Positions 1 through 10,331 of a stretch of DNA of 64,000 bases are shown piece by piece; within the stretch, counting starts at the first letter, position 1; each line of letters starts with the position of its first letter. Made by a program: the position numbers and the translations under genes. The notes below the pieces were generated by a model. The model saw nothing but the letters and a program-made list of their open reading frames with translations, did not search any database and was not told the DNA's origin. The stretch comes from Echinometra lucunter (lineage: Eukaryota > Echinodermata > Echinoidea > Camarodonta > Echinometridae), in contig CM057165.1 of NCBI GenBank assembly GCA_029962745.1, forward strand, positions 382,990-446,989, given 5' to 3'.

Positions 1-29
1 TCTCAGCTCTTTGTTTTTTTCTTGACTTA

Positions 30-110
30 CCATGCCTGCCGATGTGACTCGAACCCGGGACATCTACCTCTCAAGACCGACGCCTTACCTATTGAGCTAG
101 CGAGAGATAG
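30..110 (-). mobile_element. tRNA-derived SINE head
   Basis: On the minus strand this stretch looks like a tRNA: an A-box-like TAGCTCAATAGG lies at 99-88 and a B-box-like GGTTCGAGTC at 55-46, 44 bases apart start to start, as in RNA polymerase III internal promoters. The acceptor stem does not close and no CCA-ready end is visible, so a SINE head is more likely than a working tRNA gene. The body and tail would run off the window start. Confidence 0.6.
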
Positions 111-929
111 CTGGAAGTGAAGAGTCTCATAATTATTATAAGCTGGAAGTCGCAATTAGTCTCACTCCCAGGATGCATTGCTCTTATTTTTCTGACTAAA
201 TAAATCGATTTGTATGTGAAATGCACAGTTTACGGGTAAGCTCTTAATTCTGACGGAATAAACCCATATTTCTCGATTTATAGCATTTCTCCATGTTCAG
301 TATTTCCAACTCATATCCTTATATTTTTTTTTTTCAATTTTAGCGGGGGCTACATATGGAACTCTTACCATAATCTGATAGTGAAGTTTGTTGTAAGTTG
401 CATGCAAGAACCCTTTATCATGCTATCTAAACATGGATAAATTTGGATGGTAGTAGAAGGGTTCATGGTACACCGTGTATTCTTTCTTGGAAATGAGTGA
501 GGTCCTGGAAAGGACCTACTCACTATCTGGATAAATTTGATCTCATTTTTGAATGCTGCTGCATTTTGTGTAATTTGTTATACAACCAGATCACAGTGAA
601 TGTGAAAAAGTGCACCTAGGCATGGATCTATAACAGTTTATCCTACGTTTGTGTGGTGGGGAAGATTATATTATGAGGCAATATTGTTTATTGCATAATA
701 ATGTTATGGAAATTTGGATGTTGGTTTTAGATTAGGTTAAAACATGAATTATGAACATTCTATATGATATATCCAGTGAAAAAAAAAAAAAAAAAAAATT
801 ATCAAAAATGAAAATGAGTATAAGTCTGAAATCTAGTTTGAATTTGATTTGTTATGTTTTCTCAAAGCCAGAAGATCGATCTTATGCAGTTGGTGTAGCA
901 GCAAAGTGGGGAATTCAAGTACTGACTTT
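111..929. other. Non-coding stretch, no feature recognised
   Basis: AT-rich sequence with short homopolymer runs, including an A-run at 780-798. No exon with good splice sites was seen. It is probably intron or upstream DNA of the plus-strand gene whose first visible exon starts at 1759. Confidence 0.4.
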
Positions 930-1250
930 AGAAGGTAGACAAGTTCAGTTTAATATTTACCATCATTGCAAAATTTTAAGACCACCTAAGAATTTTTGGG
1001 TATTTCATAATTTGGAATACATTCTTTTGTCTCACTGAATGATTGTATAGCACATTTACTAAAGTGGTCAGTATCACAAGAATAATGATAAATCTCATAT
1101 GAATATGTTGGAAATAAAGATATGTCTAAAAAAGGAATATGTTTAACAATGTTGTTTCTTTGAGTTATTGCATTTTGGAAGGGTGGTCTTAAACTTTTGC
1201 AAATGATGGTAATATATATATACCAAACTGATTTGAAATTACTCTACCTG
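930..1250. repeat. Imperfect foldback repeat
   Basis: TTTACCATCATTGCAAAATT at about 950-975 recurs in reverse complement near 1185-1215 (GCAAATGATGGTAATATA), together with the flanking GTGGTCTTAA / TTAAGACCAC. The arms are imperfect, roughly 60 bp, with a loop of about 180 bp. It resembles a decayed foldback MITE. No target duplication was identified. Confidence 0.45.
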
Positions 1251-1439
1251 TCTTTATAGGAGTCTGCTCTAGAGAATAGAAATACCTGTCTCGATATTCA
1301 TGAAAGTAGTCACTCAAATTTACCTTAATTTTATCAATGTTTTGTTTTTGAATATTCTAGGCTATATAAAATTCATTACATTTGATTTTCTTCTGTCATG
1401 ATCATATGTTTCCTATACATCTCCAGTTTGCATGTTTAT

Positions 1440-1735
1440 CTCTACTCTTGTGGATGGCCATCTTTTCTATGTTCATGATCATCTATACTATGGTCATCTC
1501 TACCAATGGTCATCTTTTCTTATGTTCATCTATACTATGGTCATGTCTAGTAATGGTCATCTCTACTAGTGGTCATCTACATTACTAACATTGGTCATTT
1601 CTAGTAATGTGCATCTCTGCTAATGTGCATCTCTGCTAATGTGCATCTCTATGAATGGTCATCTCTGTTCATGGTTATCACTATTTGTGGTCATCTCTAC
1701 TTATGGTCATCTCTGCTAATGTACATGCTTATGAT
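1440..1735 (+). repeat. Degenerate minisatellite (GGTCATCTCTACTA)
   Basis: Variants of TGGTCATCTCTACTAA and ATGTGCATCTCTGCTA recur many times with a period near 16-18 bp. The array ends about 20 bp before the splice acceptor of the first visible coding exon, so it lies in the intron upstream of that exon. Confidence 0.7.
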
Positions 1736-1758
1736 ACACCAATCTATTCTAACCACAG

Positions 1759-1891
1759 AATTGAAGCAGTGGATCGCAAGACAGAAAGCAGCAGCAACAA
1801 CATCCTCACACAGGCCATCTAGCAAACAGAAGCAAGTTGCTCCCTCCCGTCAACTTAAGGCAAACTATATCAAAGTAGAGGATAAATCAAG
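1759..1891 (+). CDS. Coding exon a of the Ser/Thr-Pro-rich gene
   Basis: The acceptor is CTAACCACAG and the donor is AAG|GTAATA. The exon begins with the last two bases of a split codon and ends with two bases (AG) of an Arg codon completed by the next exon. It encodes a short helical-looking LKQWIARQKAAATT followed by a Ser/Lys/Gln-rich stretch ending KVEDKS. Tryptophan plus charged residues at the start are the only hint of structure. Confidence 0.75.
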
Positions 1892-4800
1892 GTAATATAA
1901 TTCAAATATGTTTCTTTTTAAAAAGAAGAGATTTATTCACAAAAAAAGAAACTTTAGAATCTAGTAATCCCTTCCTTTGTTATGAAATATATACGTATGT
2001 CATCTACAGTAGATATTAATGCAGTGACAGCATAGTACACTTTAAAAACACAAAGCAAATTGTTTGACAGTGAAATAGCCAAATACATTCAAAATACACT
2101 TCAGAACATGAAGTTAGACCTGGCAAAAAAAAAAAACACTAAAGGAAGCAGAAAGTTACCATTCTAAATAGATTTTCTTTACAGAAAGGTTGTAAAAACA
2201 CATATTTCTTCTTCAACTTCAAGAGATACTATAGTTGTCACTGTAGCTTAGTGGTGTTTAATTAGAAGTGGTCATGACTGCTTTTACCATATGGTTGACA
2301 GCAGTGAGTGAAGTGCTCAACCTGTATAAAAATATGAAGGGATTGATGGCATTTGTATCAATCTTCAATTAGCTCATTAAAAAAAAGGAGTCCTAGCATT
2401 TTAAAAAATCACTTCCTGTTTTTATTTGTTAATATCAAGGAAATATCAGCCAACAGTCAAGCGCCCATCCACTTGGCCCAGACCAGACTTCACTTCGTCC
2501 ACAGGATCCCCTTTCACCACGGATGCCTTTAGTCCCCCCAGGACCCGGTCAGCGGGCCGCAAGACCACTGCCTGTAAACCGCCTGCAGCCAGGGACAGTG
2601 TGTCACCACGAAAGGTATTAGAAGCTCTGAATGATTGTATCAGTTGCTCTCCTTCCTGAAACATAGTTAAACCATTATGCTGTCTTTATTGATGCAACAT
2701 ATCCATCTTTTCCGTGGTTGTGAAACCTCTCTCTCCGTACCATTCCTTTTGGACTGTGCAAATATTTCTCTTGATTACACTCTCAGACACGTTTCTAACT
2801 TATGTCTGGTGATATGTGGATTTTTTTTTTTTTTTCAGGATGGGAATCTTTTTCTCCTTCCCTTTCTATTTGTATGTAACTTTTTTCCCTCTACTCCCCA
2901 TTCAATATTTTCCATTCAATATTTTCCATTCTTAGTCTGTTTTATTGCACTTGCTCTCTCTCTCCTTCTCTCCACTGTTTGCTCATAATTCATGATCTTT
3001 ATTTTCCTTCTGTCTTTCTCTTTTCCCTGCATTTTCCCATTGTCATTTCTTTAATTGCATTGTCCCCCATTTCTTATTCTGTTCCTGTCCTGCATATTTG
3101 GCTCTTCTGTCTCTCTAATTTCCATCTTTTCTCCCCCTTCATCTCTTTCTTTTCTCCCCCTTCATCTCTTTCTTTTCTCCCACCCTCTTCCCTTTCTTTA
3201 ACACTTCAATTGCTTTCTTAGCCAAAAGGCATGTTCATGGCTTTGCTACAGTGCCGATCGGCACAAAACAAGACACACAAATAAAGGAAAGAATTACTCT
3301 GTTCCACACAAGAGACTTGATTAGATGCATGACAACACTTAGACACCCTTCATAGACACCCTTTGTAGACACCCTTCATAGATTCATTTAGGCCACTTAT
3401 CAAAAGTCTCTAACCACATCTTTAATCGTCTTCTCCCTGACCGTTCTTTTACATGGCTTACCCAGTTTACACGGCTTACCCGATCCCCCCTTGTTTTGTC
3501 TATGGAGGAACAGGAGGATCCGAGGGGAAAAGACGCTGACCAGGAAAGACGCTAAAGGCTGCATTCCAAATAGGCTCTGACATTTGATAAGGTGCCTTAC
3601 TGTTACATTTTAATAATAATAATGCCTATGGTAAATGTCTGTCATGAGGAGTACAGTGTGGCTCAAAAAATTATTTTGCTTGGATCATAAGAGTTAGCAT
3701 GATCCTTTTTCTCACCTACAGACGAGGCAGACTCGTCAGGTAGCAGCTACCAGAAGATCAGCTGCATCCTCACCAGTCAAACCCTCTCCTAGAGGAAGGT
3801 CACCTAGAGTTACCAGGGCAAATTTCATCCATCTCTTCCTTTTTTCTTTCCTCTCTCCCTTCCTCTCCCCTTCTCTTCCCTCTCTTTAACATGTTCCTTT
3901 TTTCTCACCTACAGACGAGGCAGACTCGTCAGGTAGCAGCTACTAGAAGATCAGGTCCACCCTCACCAGTCAAACCCTCTCCTAGAGGAAGGTCACCTAG
4001 ACTTACCAAGGCAAACAAAGGACCAATCGTCACCTTCCAACTGGCAAAAGTTCCTCCTGCATCGGAAGTTATCCCGAAGTAAGTCAAGAGAATGATGATA
4101 ATCTTCTCAAATACATTTTTTTTTTCCTAAAGCACTGGCCATTTTCACTAATAGAAAAGGGAACAGATTTCTTCTACCAAGTCTGAACTTGCTGGAAGAA
4201 TGACATTCAGAATGATGATAATCCTCTCAAGTGCAATTCATTTCTTTGAAAGCACTGGCCATTTTCACAAAAAAGATTTCTTCTAGCAAGTCTATAAATT
4301 TTGAGGAAGAATGGCATTGATTCTTCAATTTGACGCATCTGAAAATTTGATTGGAAGTGTTGTTTGCATCTGAATTTATCCCAAAGTAAAATCTAGAAAA
4401 TGACGTTGCACTCTTTCACAATCTTATACATATACTAATTATGTTTGTATGACAAACACTTCTTCCAGCATTTGTAAACTAGGAGAAATGAGATGGAATT
4501 AATATTCTTCAGTTTTGGTGTAAATTGCAGTGTGATATAAGAATAAGTTTTTTTTCAGTGATTTGTTTTCTAGCTAAGTGAAACACTATCTGAATTGAAT
4601 TGTGGCAAAAAATATAATTTGAAATAGAAATGTTAGTAAACTAGAGTAATGTTGATCTACATCTGCATATTTCACCTTTAGCTGATGTGCTTTATAATGA
4701 TTGCCATATTCGTTTGTAAAGTCATTTGTAATTTTACGAGCAGCTTCACGAAACACCCCCAGATTAATTAGTAAGCTATCTACATTTCTCTTGTTAGAGC

Positions 4801-5691
4801 CAAGGCACTGAAGAAGGCCAATGTAACCATGAGGAAGGTCAAACGACAGCTAGACTTTGATGATGTCATTATTCCATCACCTGTTAGCACTGCCAAGACA
4901 AAGGTCATGAAAACCTCCAAGAAACTCACTATACTCAGGGTAACATATGCTATTCTGGCTTTCCTCCTTGGTATTCTTTTTTGATTTGTATCCCTTCTTG
5001 TCTAGGGACCGGTTTCATGAAACTTGTTTTCAATAAGATAAGATAAGATTTTATTAAACTCTATCGACCCCGATCGGGAGTATGAGAGTCTCAATAAGAA
5101 CATATTTACAATAATGAATTTGTTTATAAAAATTAACATATTTACAATAATGAATATGTGTATAAAAATGAACATATTTACAATAATGAATACAATTGTT
5201 GGCATTGTGAAAGTACATGTTGCAAAAGGGTAATACAACAACAACAACAACAAAACCTCTACAAACTAATATATTGTTGTGTGTTTAGCACAATTACATT
5301 GTAAAACGCACTGGTTGTTATAATAACAAGTTGCAATAACTGTTATAAGCTACTGAAATCCTTGCATCTGATTGGCTGCTGAGAGCAAATTTGTCATAGA
5401 AATGTGGCAGTTGATACTGATAACAAGTTTTATGAAACTGGGCCCTGATGTGTATTTTGTGATATCTTTTAGGAACTTCAAGATCGTTTGGATGGTATCA
5501 ATGAGCTATCCCCTGTCAAGGCACCACCCAGGCGTCAGCAGCCTGCCAGGGGCAAAAAGGCCTCCACCTCCCCCAATCCTGTCACTGTGGCAAAGCTTGC
5601 CCGTCAGCTCAAGAAAGAACTGCATCAGACCTCGCCGGAGATTGCTCCTATGGCACTCAGGAATGGCAAAATGAAATTCGCAGCCTATTAG
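1759..5691 (+). CDS. Basic Ser/Thr-Pro-rich protein, probable CDK substrate (3' part, 5 exons)
   Basis: Spliced coding region made of exons 1759-1891, 2440-2614, 3915-4078, 4798-4939 and 5473-5691; all introns are GT...AG and all phases agree (2, 0, 2, 0). The visible C-terminal part is about 277 residues. It is rich in K, R, S, T and P and has many proline-directed sites, several with a following basic residue (SPRK, SPVK, SPRG, SPRL). The fourth exon has VKRQLDFDD, which fits the RxL cyclin-docking (Cy) motif. No globular domain, membrane segment or signal peptide is seen. This composition is known from nuclear cell-cycle and chromatin proteins, so a disordered nuclear CDK substrate is my inference; the family is not recognised. 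The first visible exon needs one base from an upstream exon outside the window or unrecognised. Confidence 0.8.
2440..2614 (+). CDS. Coding exon b of the Ser/Thr-Pro-rich gene
   Basis: The acceptor is TATCAAG after a T-rich tract and the donor is AAAG|GTATTA. A second AG at 2448-2449 is a possible alternative acceptor, but only 2440 completes the split Arg codon from exon a. Encoded features are PTVKRPSTWPRP, a Ser/Thr/Phe stretch, SPPRTRS and DSVSPRK, giving two proline-directed phosphorylation sites near basic residues. Confidence 0.8.
2615..3721 (+). other. Intron, pyrimidine-rich
   Basis: Intron between exon b and the duplicated exon c. From 2820 to about 3210 it is strongly C/T-rich. 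A short tandem of TAGACACCCTTCATAGACAC lies at 3340-3385, and a small palindrome AGTGCCGATCGGCAC at about 3251-3265. The open frames here reflect base composition. Confidence 0.6.
3722..3823 (+). pseudogene. Partial upstream duplicate of exon c (pseudo-exon)
   Basis: From the acceptor TTTTTCTCACCTACAG onward this matches the real exon c 193 bp downstream almost base for base (ACGAGGCAGACTCGTCAGGT), in the same frame. Homology stops after TACCAGGGCAAA; the second half of the exon and any GT donor are missing, and the frame reaches a stop near 3888. It arose by tandem duplication of the 5' half of the exon plus its acceptor. The acceptor looks intact, so it could act as a decoy splice site. Confidence 0.75.
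3915..4078 (+). CDS. Coding exon c of the Ser/Thr-Pro-rich gene
   Basis: The acceptor is CTCACCTACAG and the donor is CCGAA|GTAAGT, a near-consensus site. It encodes an Arg-rich run (TRQTRQVAATRRS), PSPVKPSPRGRSPRL with three SP sites, and IVTFQLAKVPPASEVIP. It ends with two bases of a Lys codon. A partial copy of its 5' half sits 193 bp upstream. Confidence 0.82.
4089..4312 (+). repeat. Intronic tandem duplication, ~120 bp unit
   Basis: Two copies share AATGATGATAATC, AAAGCACTGGCCATTTTCAC, AGATTTCTTCTA and AAGTCT in order, starting near 4092 and 4210. The duplication lies just after exon c, close to the duplicated exon c segment, so this locus has seen at least two independent local tandem duplications. 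Confidence 0.75.
4798..4939 (+). CDS. Coding exon d of the Ser/Thr-Pro-rich gene
   Basis: The acceptor is TCTCTTGTTAG and the donor is CTCAGG|GTAACA. The first A completes the Lys codon from exon c. The product is very basic (AKALKKANVTMRKVKRQLDF), then acidic DFDD, then IPSPVSTAKTKVMKTSKK. VKRQLDF matches the R-x-L-hydrophobic cyclin-docking pattern, and IPSPV is a proline-directed site right after it. Confidence 0.8.
5005..5445. mobile_element. MITE with GGGCCCAGTTTCAT-type ends
   Basis: Left end GGGACCGGTTTCATGAAACT and right end, read in reverse, AGGGCCCAGTTTCATAAAAC form an inverted pair inside the intron before the last exon. The interior from about 5032 holds AATAAGATAAGATAAG and then AT-rich repeats of ACATATTTACAATAATGAAT, apparently a minus-strand retroposon tail nested in the MITE. 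Confidence 0.6.
5032..5250 (-). mobile_element. Possible retroposon 3' tail nested in a MITE
   Basis: Read on the minus strand, the sequence ends in AATAAAATCTTATCTTATC, a poly(A)-signal-like box followed by a short tandem tail, as in many non-LTR retrotransposon and SINE 3' ends. A 30-bp tandem (CATATTTACAATAATGAAT) lies at 5100-5200. No reverse transcriptase remnant was recognised. Confidence 0.35.
5473..5691 (+). CDS. Terminal coding exon e of the Ser/Thr-Pro-rich gene
   Basis: The acceptor is GTGATATCTTTTAG. Phase 0 entry gives 72 residues and a TAG stop. It encodes ELQDRLDGINELSPVK, then a Pro/Arg/Lys-rich run with STSPNP, a helical VAKLARQLKKELHQ, and the C-terminus MKFAAY. ELSPVK is a full CDK consensus. 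The repeated S-P-V-K motif links this exon to exon c. Confidence 0.82.
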   Translation, partial: ELQDRLDGINELSPVKAPPRRQQPARGKKASTSPNPVTVAKLARQLKKELHQTSPEIAPMALRNGKMKFAAY

Positions 5692-6505
5692 ATTATACCA
5701 TTGGGTGAAGAACTTTCACAGCTCTATATACATTAGCACAGAAGTATATAATTGATCTAAACCCTGCATATTCATTTCATCCAAATAGCTAATGTGATTA
5801 ACATGTTATTGAAATATGGTGTCCAGCATTAATTTCAAAAGCATGAAAGATTCTCTTTGCATAAATATATACAATTAGTAGAAGTATTGTCACCATATTC
5901 ATGCAAACTAGTTATGTAATCTAAAAAAGACTTTGTTGACATTTTGTATGAAATACTACTACATGAAACATTAAAAACCTTGATTCTTTTTGTAGATACA
6001 TTTCACTCATTCCATTGCATTCACTTTGAAAATTAATATCGGTGAAATGAAATTACTGTTTTGAAAATGAGAACAAGAAGAGTATTTATTTGACCAAAAG
6101 GAGATTTCTGTTTTATTTTATTTTATATCTTTGATGATGTTTGCAAAGAGATAATCATTTTATCGAGGATACTTAAAGTATATTTTGACAGTATAAGCTT
6201 TGATGACAACTTTATAATAGTGATTGATTTGATATATTTGTATGTGTATGATTTTGTCAGTATTATTTTACCTTTGCAAAATATACAAATGTGTAGATTT
6301 TGTCAATATTATTTTACCTTTGCAATGTGTACAACATGCCCTTTGAAAAAAAAAATGTTTTTGCATAAATGTTAGCATTTGTTGTGCTTGCTACATCTAA
6401 AACATGAATGCAAGTTAAAATGTAAGTAAAGAAGATTTATCGAGGGTCCAGTGCAACAAAGGGCTATCTGCATTTTTTGGCAATTTTGATAAATCTTAAA
6501 ATAAA
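5692..6505 (+). other. Probable 3' UTR and downstream DNA
   Basis: AT-rich sequence after the TAG stop. Candidate poly(A) signals are ATTAAA at 5970-5975 and AATAAA at 6500-6505; neither can be confirmed without transcripts. A direct repeat, GATTTTGTCAGTATTATTTTACCTTTGCAA, occurs at about 6250 and 6297. Confidence 0.45.
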
Positions 6506-6552
6506 AGATTTGTTGCACTGACACACGTCACTGCAGTTTAAAGCAGATAGCC
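6450..6552. repeat. Interleaved inverted repeats (A-B-A'-B')
   Basis: AGTGCAACAAA at 6450-6460 pairs with TTTGTTGCACT at 6509-6519, and GGCTATCTGC at 6462-6471 pairs with GCAGATAGCC at 6543-6552. The order is interleaved, not nested, so a transcript could form a pseudoknot-like fold, or this is a rearranged foldback element. It lies near the candidate poly(A) site. Confidence 0.5.
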
Positions 6553-6668
6553 ATATCTATTTTGGGTGATACCCAGCTGGAGCAAAGTTTGCTGTAGAAA
6601 CCATTGTTACCGATGGGTTCCTGGTCTCTACTGGATCATTTTAATTTTGAAATCTCATTCAAATAAAA

Positions 6669-7168
6669 NNNNNNNNNNNNNNNNNNNNNNNNNNNNNNNN
6701 NNNNNNNNNNNNNNNNNNNNNNNNNNNNNNNNNNNNNNNNNNNNNNNNNNNNNNNNNNNNNNNNNNNNNNNNNNNNNNNNNNNNNNNNNNNNNNNNNNNN
6801 NNNNNNNNNNNNNNNNNNNNNNNNNNNNNNNNNNNNNNNNNNNNNNNNNNNNNNNNNNNNNNNNNNNNNNNNNNNNNNNNNNNNNNNNNNNNNNNNNNNN
6901 NNNNNNNNNNNNNNNNNNNNNNNNNNNNNNNNNNNNNNNNNNNNNNNNNNNNNNNNNNNNNNNNNNNNNNNNNNNNNNNNNNNNNNNNNNNNNNNNNNNN
7001 NNNNNNNNNNNNNNNNNNNNNNNNNNNNNNNNNNNNNNNNNNNNNNNNNNNNNNNNNNNNNNNNNNNNNNNNNNNNNNNNNNNNNNNNNNNNNNNNNNNN
7101 NNNNNNNNNNNNNNNNNNNNNNNNNNNNNNNNNNNNNNNNNNNNNNNNNNNNNNNNNNNNNNNNNNNN
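6669..7168. other. Assembly gap (500 N)
   Basis: Exactly 500 N, the same length as the other two gaps, so the size is a placeholder. Confidence 0.98.
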
Positions 7169-7189
7169 GCCACCCCCCCCCCCTTTTGA

Positions 7190-7700
7190 AAAATCTTGAA
7201 TCTACTGCTGGTCATGGCGACTATATGTGAGACTCTCTTATGTTCATTGACCGTAGTATTGTATCCTCTGAACTAAAAAAACATCTCATTCACCCGAAAT
7301 AAAAAATGGAGATTGAAATTCTTGTTGACATGGCAACTACACATGTGATGTATTACGTTCTCCTGACCTCTGTATGTACTCTCAACTGTACATCTAGAAA
7401 TTTTGATAAATTTTAATCTACACCATACTTCTAATCGACTTGAACTTAAAATCTATATTAAAAACACTTTGTCATAGAAACATTACTTGTTCTTCTTGAC
7501 CCCTATGCAGTAAAATACACGTATAGTCCTAGAAGTATGAAAATATATAGAAATCTGATTTTGAACATTATTTACTTGAATCAAGATCTTTGCAAATATC
7601 TACATTGTTATGGCATTGCAGGTCTGTCTTTGCAATTTTCTAGTGACCTCTCTCAAATATCATATGCCTACTCTCATAGAGACATATATGCACTAAACCT
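7190..7700. repeat. Degenerate ~120-bp tandem repeat (contig-edge part)
   Basis: Elements such as GGTCATGGCGACTATATGTG, GACATGGCAACTACACATGT and CATAGAAACATTACTTG recur about every 120 bp, with intervening AATCTCCATTTTTTATTTCG-like stretches. This is the left-arm part of the array seen in full at 41040-41760. Confidence 0.55.
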
Positions 7701-8130
7701 GTTCGAATGAACTATAGTGAAGTTACGCTCTGTCTGTCATGAGGCACTATGGCCATCTGTTTCATGAATCAGTTATATTTCTGATCTACTTTTAGGAGGC
7801 TTTCCATATGTGTGTTCGTCTGTCCAGAATACAAATTAGGAATGTATATTAGGAATGCACATGTTTATATTTGTTAGATATGGACACATTGTATACTACT
7901 CTGTGTCAGAACTTTCGTGATATGGAGTGACATTTTAAAATGTTAAACATGACATATCTAGTAGTTTCTATAAATTATATATTGCAAAGGATGTATTATA
8001 CGAAACCACATAAATATTGTAAGTTCATGACTCTATTAACTGACTTTTATATCTATACCTATATGAAGGAGATAACCAACTCTCTTTGTAATGAAGAGTG
8101 GAAATGCACTTGTTTAGGAGTTGAATCAAA
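7701..8130. other. No feature recognised (left arm)
   Basis: AT-rich non-coding sequence conserved in the right arm at about 40370-40850. A short direct repeat of TAGGAATGTATATTAGGAATG occurs near 7838. No exon was seen. Confidence 0.4.
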
Positions 8131-8134
8131 TCCA

Positions 8135-8290
8135 GATTACAGTGGAATCCACTGAAAAAGTAGTGGTTTGAATTACTCTTTTAAAAGTGGATTCCACTCT
8201 AATGAGAGTGGTTTTCCACTCCAAAATGAAGTGGTTTCTATTAATATGACCCCTCAAAGAGTGGGTATCCACTCCTATATGTTAAGAGAG
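8135..8290. repeat. Cluster of AGTGGATTCCACT palindromic motifs
   Basis: About eight variants of AGTGGATTCCACT, AGTGGTTTCCACT or AAGAGTGGGTATCCACTC are packed in 150 bp and are present in both arms (right arm about 40215-40350). The arrangement is palindromic and may be a foldback element. A protein-binding function is unproven. Confidence 0.5.
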
Positions 8291-8744
8291 TAAGTTATTT
8301 GGTATAATTTATTTGTATGGTTGATTAATTGTCATTCGCATAATATCGTCGATTCTGTTAATTTTGCCAGAGCCTGCTGTAGAACTGTTGTGTGTGCTTG
8401 AAAAAGAGTTAGCCATCTACTATTTATTGATTTGTAAAATGTAAATTTATCCTATAATTTCGAGTGAGAGTGTCTGTACTGCAGATTTTTCTCCTAATCC
8501 CTTGAACACTTAACCCAAGATAAATGAGGCTAGGGTCTGTTGAAAATGCTTGTTAGACTGAAATCAAATCATGCTCAACAGGTTCATTCTATTTACAAAA
8601 AAAAGAAGGTTAATTCTATTTACTTTCTTTCACATTTCCATGGACATCTACTAGTGACAGACATAAACATATGTATTTACTACTTTGATTAAGATATAAT
8701 TATATTAATAACAATAATCAATCATATCAAAGTAACCACATACA

Positions 8745-8905
8745 TACCTACTGTATTCTGCAGGCACAGACTTAATTTTGACACTTGACACAATTCTACA
8801 AAACAAATGAAAGTAACTTCAGACTTCCTGTAGTCTGTGGGCACAGACTTCATTTTGATACTTGACACATTTCCACAAAACAAATTAAAGTAACCTCATA
8901 CGTTT
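8745..8905. repeat. Tandem duplication, ~72-bp unit
   Basis: CTGCAGGCACAGACTTAATTTTGACACTTGACACAATTCTACAAAACAAA-type sequence occurs twice (near 8758 and 8837). The copies keep GCACAGACTT, TTGACACATT and AAAGTAAC in order. The right-arm counterpart is at 39425-39595. Confidence 0.7.
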
Positions 8906-9399
8906 TGCTGGCTGCAGGCATGGACATGTCAGTACAATGAAGCACTGCACCTAGCCTAACTTTGTGAGTCCCTGGCTGTGTCAGATGCCATGACTAGCTC
9001 CATTACAGCCTTCAGGGCCTGTTTAGTGCAAGGTCTGTAGTCTTACAGTTCAAACCTTCTTATGACTGACAAAGATGTTAAGCTCCAAACTAAATCTTTT
9101 TGCGGTCAATCCATACAGCCTTCAATAATTTCATCTCTGATTTTTTTGTTTTGTTAACATTTCCCAGATTATACAGGAAACTCCAAAATTCTTTACATTT
9201 TTTTTTTTTTGGATATGTAAATGTAAATTCATCTTGAACTTTTTGTTGACAATTAATCCTATGATTGTTCATAAGAGATTTGTATATCCAGACAGTTTTC
9301 AACAAATTAACCTCTAACTTTTTGAAGGTAATTCCAAGATCATTTTTATACATGTATTATTGTTTCATATTCACATCTCTGCCTTTGATTGTTTCTTTT

Positions 9400-9555
9400 T
9401 CTTCTCTCTCTCTCTCTCTCTCTTACATTGTTGTTACCTATTCTAGACACTTTTTATGGCCTTTTGGATGCATTTGTTTGTCATGTTATATTTTGTTGTC
9501 GTTTTTATGGAAATGTGGAAAATAAATTTGAATTTGAATTTGAATTTGAAATCTA
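9400..9555 (+). mobile_element. Retroposon 3' fragment with (TTTGAA)n tail
   Basis: After a CT microsatellite at 9402-9423, the stretch runs to GGAAAATAAATTTGAATTTGAATTTGAATTTGAA-like sequence: a poly(A)-signal box followed by a short tandem tail, as at LINE or SINE 3' ends. The mirror copy is at 38770-38925. No coding remnant was seen. Confidence 0.45.
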
Positions 9556-10327
9556 AATCCCAACAATTTTCAATGAATTGATCCCATACCTATATTGTAG
9601 ACAATACCAACATTATACATGTATGTAGAAAACCTCCAATGCCAGAAAATTTCTAATGAATTTCATCTCTAACTTTCAGTGAGAAATTCCAAGATCATGG
9701 GAAATTGCTGAACCCTCGCATACCAGAAATTGATTTCAGACGTCTTGGAGACCATCCCAAGACCATATCTAGGAAACCCCCGAATCCCACAGACAGTTTA
9801 CAAATAACAAATCACTCACTGTAGTTGAATGTGCATGCTCCCAATGGAAAATGCGAATGTTGCAAATGTTTTTAAAGGGAAAGATCATTTTGCCAACGGG
9901 TTTATTTTTATAAAAGTAGGAAATGAGATAATAGATTACTGAAAATTTGAAGGGTAAAGGATTTTAATTTTTTTAAATGCTTGAAACATGTGAATTATCA
10001 AAGACAACTTATTCTATAGATTCTCAAACTATTGAAAATATGAGATGAAGTCATTAGTGTTTTGATTTATTTATGGAGATAATGTCTTTGAAAATTCATA
10101 TCTTTAAAAAAGAATGGTTGGGTAGACATGGATTAATGTCACTGAATAGTATCAATATTCTGTTAATAATAGCTCTCAGAAATTGATTAAAAAATGAACA
10201 AACCTTACAAAAACTGCATGAAAGCGAAATATTTTATATTATGAAATCATAAGGCACCATTTGTTGTTATGAGGACTAATTACCTCAAATTATGAATACA
10301 TTGTAAAATTTAAATGGAGCATGGTAC
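9556..10327. other. No feature recognised (left arm)
   Basis: AT-rich non-coding DNA, well conserved in the right arm (38000-38765). There are no plausible exons. Confidence 0.4.
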
Positions 10328-10331
10328 TTAA

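Noticed and set aside
30..110. Functional tRNA gene
   Set aside because: Only A- and B-box-like parts are present; stems do not close.
751..1038. 95-codon open frame as an upstream exon of the plus-strand gene
   Set aside because: It starts in a poly-A/Lys run, has no matching splice sites and overlaps a foldback repeat.
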